Positions 60,084 through 64,000 of a stretch of DNA of 64,000 nucleotides are shown piece after piece; position 1 is the first letter of the stretch, and every line of letters starts with the position of its first letter. Position numbers and translations under genes: made by a program. Source of the DNA: Actinomadura alba (GTDB taxonomy: Bacteria > Actinomycetota > Actinomycetes > Streptosporangiales > Streptosporangiaceae); the NCBI RefSeq assembly GCF_014323705.1, contig NZ_JABVEC010000031.1, forward strand, positions 1-64,000, given 5' to 3'. The notes under the pieces were generated by a model that ran no database searches, was not told the origin of the DNA, and worked only from the letters and a program-made list of their open reading frames with translations.

Positions 60084-60296
60084 ATGACAAGGCAGATCGC
60101 CGTCGGCGCCACCCCACCCTCACCGGCCGTTCTCGAGGTTCGCATCCGGGAACTGGAGGCGAGGACGGCCACTCTCGCCGAGGTGGTCCGGCTCCTGACG
60201 CACGCGTTGGAGAGCAACCCGATGGCCGGACCCGGGGACACCACGATCAACACGGCGGCGCGGAAGGCTCACGAGATCCTCATGGCCGCCCGCTGA
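60084..60296 (+). CDS. Small coiled-coil protein, paralogue 1
   Basis: 70 aa, start TRQIAVGATPPSPAVLEVRIRELEARTATLAEVVRLLTHALE. One long amphipathic helix with heptads of Leu/Val/Ile, then a second short helix (INTAARKAHEILMAAR). GAGGAG lies six bases before ATG 60084. A paralogue at 61860-62072 shares the same layout, including the upstream ribosome site and the RQIAxGA start. The two genes flank the eRF1-like gene. Function unknown. Confidence 0.75.
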   Translation: MTRQIAVGATPPSPAVLEVRIRELEARTATLAEVVRLLTHALESNPMAGPGDTTINTAARKAHEILMAAR

Positions 60297-60334
60297 CACC
60301 GGGCCCACCCGGCCACGGCGGCGACCGGCCACGG

Positions 60335-61480
60335 TCACGCGCTCAAGCCCGTGACCGGGAAGCGCAGGCGGGCGGCGGCACGCGCGCCGTCCAGCTCCGT
60401 TCCCCCCGGAACCTGGTCGACCGCGCCACCCGCGTCCAGCACCAGCACGATCGCCTCCCCGATGACGTCCGGAACCGCCCGCACCGCACCGGCGCACGAG
60501 GCGCAGGCCTGGCCGGTCAGCGACAGCACACCGCATCGGTCGCACGCGAACCCGCAGGCCCGATCGTCCGCCCGGACGAACAACTGCGCGATCGCGCGCT
60601 CACCGACGGCCTCGAGGCACGCTTCGAGCCCGGTCACCGCGAGGCCGCCCGCGGCATGCTCGTCGATCGCCTGTCGCACGCGCCGGCGGTAGCGGTCGTG
60701 CCGGAACCGGTCCGCCACGCCGTCCGCGAGGGTGCGCACCCTCGCGGCGGTCATCGTGTGCGGATCGATCAGGAAGGTTCCCGCCAGGCGTTCACGCAGG
60801 TCCGCAGTCAGCTCGGCCAGGAACCGGGACAGGGTGTGCTCCTGCCCGCCGACGATCAGCTGGTCCACGTCGCGTTCGCACATCGCCTGCCGCAGAAGGT
60901 CCGCGGTCCGGCGGAAGTGACGCTGCTGGATGCGCTCGGCGCGGTTGCGCACCCGGTACTCCGTGAGCCCGTGCCACCCGCCGTAGTCGGGCTTGCGCGG
61001 GCCGGCCGTCGTGAGCCGTGACTCCTCCAGCACTCCCTCGGGGCCGGACGTGCCGATCCAGGAGTGCTCGGCGTCCACGACCGCCGCGCAGTACGGGCGG
61101 GACCGCTCCCGCGCCTCCAGCAGAGGCCGCACGTAGGGCCGGATGTCGAGAACGGCGAGTACCTCGGGGGCGTGGGGCAGCCGTACCTCGTCGAACAGAC
61201 CGAGATCGCCGGCCGCGAACAGCGCCACGCCGCTCCCCAGCCACTCGCGGGCGTGCTCCGCCGCGCGGCGGACCGCCGCCATCTCGGCCGTCACGGCCTT
61301 GCGGTGGGCCGCGTCCAGGCCGGCCCGGTCGGCGAGTGCCCCGAAGGCCACGTCGAGGCGTGCGGGCACGCTGCGCAGCTCGGACGGATCGGGTCCGAGC
61401 CGGAGGTACACCGACAGCACGTCGGGATGGCGGGAACGCATTCGCAGCAGCTCGGCGAGCCGCTCCAGGTCCGTGGTCAT
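60335..61480 (-). CDS. Bacterial eRF1/Vms1-like (baeRF) protein, Rv2629-like
   Basis: 381-aa protein of the bacterial archaeo-eukaryotic release factor (baeRF) class. The start TTDLERLAELLRMRSRHPDVLSVYLRLGPDP and the core RPYCAAVVDAEHSWIG, GWHGLTEYRVRNRAERIQQRHFRRTADLL and DQLIVGGQEHTLSRFLAELTADLRERL match this family. The C-terminal part has CDRCGVLSLTGQACASC, a zinc ribbon of CxxC pairs. The M. tuberculosis DosR-regulon member is Rv2629. A role in ribosome rescue or peptidyl-tRNA cleavage is known for eukaryotic relatives; here it is inference. Its ATG overlaps a 36-codon ORF. Confidence 0.85.
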   Translation of the reverse strand: MTTDLERLAELLRMRSRHPDVLSVYLRLGPDPSELRSVPARLDVAFGALADRAGLDAAHRKAVTAEMAAVRRAAEHAREWLGSGVALFAAGDLGLFDEVRLPHAPEVLAVLDIRPYVRPLLEARERSRPYCAAVVDAEHSWIGTSGPEGVLEESRLTTAGPRKPDYGGWHGLTEYRVRNRAERIQQRHFRRTADLLRQAMCERDVDQLIVGGQEHTLSRFLAELTADLRERLAGTFLIDPHTMTAARVRTLADGVADRFRHDRYRRRVRQAIDEHAAGGLAVTGLEACLEAVGERAIAQLFVRADDRACGFACDRCGVLSLTGQACASCAGAVRAVPDVIGEAIVLVLDAGGAVDQVPGGTELDGARAAARLRFPVTGLSA

Positions 61481-61587
61481 GACGGCGCCGCCGTCGCGCC
61501 GGCGCCCCGCGCCGTCGCCGGGCCGTACGGCCCGCGCTCCGCGGACCCGACCACCCGGCGGAGACACTCGATCCCGGTGAAGGACAT
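61477..61587 (-). CDS. Short ORF translationally coupled to the baeRF gene
   Basis: 36-codon ORF from ATG 61587 (with GGAGG nine bases upstream) to TGA 61477, whose stop overlaps the baeRF start (ATGA). It begins MSFTGIECLRRVVGSAERG and has an Ala/Gly/Thr-rich tail. The good ribosome site and coupling favour translation. It may be a small protein or a leader that controls baeRF synthesis. Confidence 0.5.
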   Translation of the reverse strand: MSFTGIECLRRVVGSAERGPYGPATARGAGATAAPS

Positions 61588-61674
61588 GAGATCCCCCTCC
61601 GTTCCCTCGGCTCCCGTTCACCACCCTTCGCGCGCCCGCACACCAAGGGAAAGGGCCCTGCGCACCGCCCTGTG

Positions 61675-61688
61675 ATGACCAAAGTCCT
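61675..61688 (-). promoter_or_regulatory. DevR-like box before the baeRF unit
   Basis: Minus strand AGGACTTTGGTCAT: central GGAC-TTTG-GTC intact, outer bases differ. It lies about 90 bp before ATG 61587. Confidence 0.4.
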
Positions 61689-61766
61689 GAGCCGGGCACC
61701 CGTGGGCGCGGTTCGCGGGGCCTCCGGCGGCGCGAGCGGAGATCCAGGACCTGCGCCTGGCCGAAA

Positions 61767-61780
61767 GTGACCAAAGTCCC
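61767..61780 (+). promoter_or_regulatory. DevR box before small protein 2
   Basis: GTGACCAAAGTCCC, one mismatch to GGGAC-N4-GTCCC. It lies 79 bp before ATG 61860 and resembles the box before paralogue 1 (GTGACGAAAGTCCC). Confidence 0.6.
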
Positions 61781-61859
61781 TGCTGAGGAGGGCCGGGCAC
61801 GGCCGAACCTGAGCAAGGGGAACGGGTCCGTCGAGCGCCAGGTGATCAAGGAGCAGAGC

Positions 61860-62072
61860 ATGAGCAGGCAGATAGCCTTCGGGGCGCGCGGCCCGTCGCC
61901 GGCCGTACTGGAGGAGCGCATCCGCCGACTCGAGGCGAGGACGGTCGCGCTGGCGGAGGCGGTCCGGTTGCTGACGTACGCGCTCGCCGGCACCCGGCAG
62001 AGCGACCCGGGCGAGATCGCGGTGTCCCAGGCCGTCCGCGAGGCGCACGGACTGCTCACCTCGAGCCGCTGA
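61860..62072 (+). CDS. Small coiled-coil protein, paralogue 2
   Basis: 70 aa, start SRQIAFGARGPSPAVLEERIRRLEARTVALAEAVRLLTYALAG, second helix VSQAVREAHGLLTSSR. AAGGAG lies six bases before ATG 61860. It is the same length as paralogue 1 and similar across most of it. It diverges from the eRF1-like unit. Function unknown; both could be ribosome- or partner-binding helices of the dormancy response (speculative). Confidence 0.75.
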   Translation: MSRQIAFGARGPSPAVLEERIRRLEARTVALAEAVRLLTYALAGTRQSDPGEIAVSQAVREAHGLLTSSR

Positions 62073-62172
62073 CCGCATCGGACTTGACGCGCTGATCGAT
62101 GACGCTATTCGCTTGCATCCGTCGGCGTCGGAGCCGGAACCGGGGCCGGACCGCGAGGAGGCGAACGCGATC

Positions 62173-62748
62173 ATGGGCACGGAGCGAGATCGGTCTTTGC
62201 GTGACGAGTTGCTCGTGGCCGCCGCCGAACTGCTCGCCCGGCGCGGCTACAAACGCCTGCGCATGCAGGACGTGGCGGACGCGGTCGGGGTGAGCCGGCA
62301 GACCGTCTACAACGAGTTCGCCGACAAGTGGGGTCTCGCCCAGGCGGTGGTGCTCCGCGACAACGACGCCTATCTCGACGGTGTCGACGAGGCGCTGTCC
62401 CGCCATGAGGACCTGCGCTCCGCGGTCGCCGCCGCGGTGACCTACACCCTCAAGACCGCCTCCGACGACCCGCTCAAGAAGGCCATACTCACCGGCGCGG
62501 ACAGCGAGGATCTGCTGCCGCTGTTCACCACCCGGGCCGACCCCCTGCTGTTCGCCGCCCGCGCCCGCATCGTCACCCACGCGGTGAGCCAGTGGCCGGA
62601 CCTCGACCGCGACACGGTCGCCGAGATCGCCGACGCCGCCGTCCGGCTCACCCTGAGCCATGTCGTCCTGCCCGCCGAACCGCCCGAGACGGTGGCCCGG
62701 CTGATCGCCCGCATCGTCACCCGCTATCTCGGCGAGGCCGCCCCATGA
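62173..62748 (+). CDS. TetR/AcrR family transcriptional regulator
   Basis: 191-aa regulator: RDELLVAAAELLARRGYKRLRMQDVADAVGVSRQTVYNEFADKWGLAQAVV is a complete TetR DNA-binding domain. The C-terminal domain (LKKAILTGADSEDLLPLFTTRADPLLFAARARIV) resembles the alkane/fatty-acid-type regulators such as Rv3249c. ATG 62173 was chosen (GGAGG upstream); a TTG at 62113 gives 20 more residues of low-complexity sequence. Its targets are unknown. Confidence 0.87.
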   Translation: MGTERDRSLRDELLVAAAELLARRGYKRLRMQDVADAVGVSRQTVYNEFADKWGLAQAVVLRDNDAYLDGVDEALSRHEDLRSAVAAAVTYTLKTASDDPLKKAILTGADSEDLLPLFTTRADPLLFAARARIVTHAVSQWPDLDRDTVAEIADAAVRLTLSHVVLPAEPPETVARLIARIVTRYLGEAAP

Positions 62749-62993
62749 CCCGTCGACCGGCCCCCTGGTAGTCGGCACAGAGCCCGCCGGTACGGGCGGG
62801 ATAACCCGTTGGCGCGAACCGACGGGACCGCTAGGGTCGAACCGACCTCGCGGCTGCTGAACCGCAGGCACACGGCGGCACGCCCGCCCGTCGCGGCGTG
62901 CCCCCTCCCGGCGCACGCCCGCCCCCACTCGACTCCTGTCATCGCCCGCCCTCGCGTCGCCGATGACGACGTTCAGCGACCCGGAAGGTCCCC

Positions 62994-64000
62994 ATGACCG
63001 CGCGCCAGGACCCGCGCCTTGTCCGTACCGACGACCACTGGCTCCGCCTCCCCAACCCCTGGGACGTCCCCGTCGACGTCTGCGCGGGCACCGACGTACC
63101 GCTGGAGAGCAGCGCCGTCGACGAGATCCTCACGGTGCTCGAGACCGCCGGCACCCTGCGGCGGTTGGCCGAGGCGACACCCGGCCGCTCCGGTCCCGAA
63201 CCGCGCATCACCCGTGTGGTGCCGAGCTGCAGTACGTCTCCGCGGTGCACGACGGGCCGGCCGCGTACGCCTGGGGGCTGTCGCCCGGTGCGATCGTGCT
63301 CATGGTGCACAGCGGATCACTCTCGCTCGGGCACCAGGCCAACGCGACCGGCCGCCACCGGGTCCGCTCGGTCTGGCCGGCCGGCCTGCCGATGCCGGGC
63401 AACGGGATCCTGCCCTTCCTGCTGGACGAGCGATCTGAACCCGCTCGCCGCCGCTACCTCGACGCCTTCGGCAACGCGGCCAACTTCGCGGTGGGCAACC
63501 GGTTCTTCCTCGCCCTGATGATGCGGTCGGCACTGGCGGCCGCGTGCGGCGAGACGTCCTCGCGGCTGGTCTACGACGCGCCGCACAACCTGTTCTGGGC
63601 CGGCGACGGGCGCGTGGTGCACCGCAAGGGGGCCACACCGGCCGGCGGCTTCGCAGAGTCGGGGCCGTACGGCATGTGGGGCGAGCCCGTCATCGTGCCC
63701 GGTTCGATGGGGGCGCCCAGCTACGTCCTGCGCGGCTCCGGCCACCCGCGTGCCCTCGCGAGCGCCTGCCACGGTGCGGGCCGCCGCGTTCCGCGCGGCG
63801 CCTCCGCCAAGGCGGGTGAGGAGGAGCTCGACGCGTTCCTGTGGGAGTTCCGGGTGGTCACACCGCTGAACCACCGCGATCCCGGCGTGGCACGGCGGGC
63901 CGACGTCATGGCGGCCTGGCGGCGCGACCTCAAGCAGGAGGCGCCCTGGGCCTACAAGGACATCGGCCCGGTGGTGTCCAGCCTGCGCGGTGCCGGTGTC
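62994..64000 (+). pseudogene. RtcB-like RNA ligase gene with internal deletion and frameshift (partial at window edge)
   Basis: From ATG 62994 (GGAAGG upstream) frame 1 reads an N-terminal segment up to EPRITRVV near 63215. Past that the family continues in another frame: CGAELQYVSAVHDG from about 63215, then LMVHSGSLSLGHQANA, HRKGATPAGGFAE, VPGSMGAPSYVLRGSG and ACHGAGRRVPRGA, open to the window end. These are RtcB motifs, including the guanylated His in CHGAGR. The stretch that should follow RITRVV, with the PDxHxG metal motif and the GxDxxCG cysteine (roughly 150-200 residues), is missing. The DosR-regulon homologue in M. tuberculosis is Rv2631. A sequencing or assembly error is possible. 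Confidence 0.72.

Noticed and set aside
62809..62997. 62-codon frame between the TetR and RtcB-like genes
   Set aside because: No ribosome site or conserved pattern; the region is better read as promoter DNA.

Overview
The window is one stretch of a very GC-rich (roughly 70% or more) actinomycete chromosome. Codon use, GTG/TTG starts, leaderless promoters, mycothiol- and F420-linked families and the gene neighbourhoods fit a Streptosporangiaceae-type organism (inference; no marker gene names the genus). I see no tRNA, rRNA, CRISPR array, intact insertion sequence or phage gene.

1-13 kb: core metabolism and sulfur. thrS (-) follows a 20-codon leader ORF with three consecutive Thr codons and a pair of mutually exclusive hairpins, which looks like ribosome-mediated attenuation. 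Upstream lies an overlapping alkanesulfonate operon ssuCBAD (-) and a separately transcribed cysteine dioxygenase gene. The two share a promoter motif, and the dioxygenase gene has its own short Cys-containing leader ORF. A NarL-type two-component pair and a coupled pta-ackA pair follow. ackA carries an in-frame 15-bp tandem repeat.

13-22.5 kb: accessory metabolism. An SDR and an acyl-CoA dehydrogenase-TetR pair diverge from a perfect palindrome. Then come an ApbE-like flavin transferase, a mycothiol-dependent isomerase-like protein, TetR-like and hypothetical genes, a DUF5999 protein, an alpha/beta hydrolase, a PPOX/F420 protein and a TPR-like protein.

22.6-37 kb: a neighbourhood conserved from Mycobacterium tuberculosis Rv1822 to Rv1832. 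It holds gcvP under a singlet glycine riboswitch, two MerR regulators, a bifunctional-nuclease family gene, a GarA/OdhI-like FHA gene, DUF881-sbp-DUF881 and a CDP-alcohol phosphatidyltransferase. gcvH is absent from its usual place. A fused sugar-nucleotidyltransferase/mutase-like protein and a large membrane protein with a pseudokinase-like middle are added.

37-43.3 kb: NUDIX hydrolase, MFS exporter, methyltransferase and a 1028-aa coiled-coil protein that separates two degenerate SF1-helicase-like halves.

43.3-64 kb: a dormancy (DosR/DevR-type) island. It has two tandem universal stress proteins, DUF1876, a CapA-like protein, WS/DGAT, an Rv1733c-like protein, a heme-GAF histidine kinase (DevS) divergent from DevR, two PNPOx-like proteins, CBS-BON, a bacterial eRF1-like protein flanked by two paralogous 70-aa proteins, and an RtcB-like gene. 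GGGAC-N4-GTCCC boxes, several in tandem 21-22 bp apart, precede most transcription units. A block of M20 peptidase, ECF sigma factor with YCII protein, RecQ and a HEVAH-motif protein interrupts the island. The rtcB-like gene at the right edge appears to have lost its catalytic N-terminal core through an internal deletion with a frameshift.
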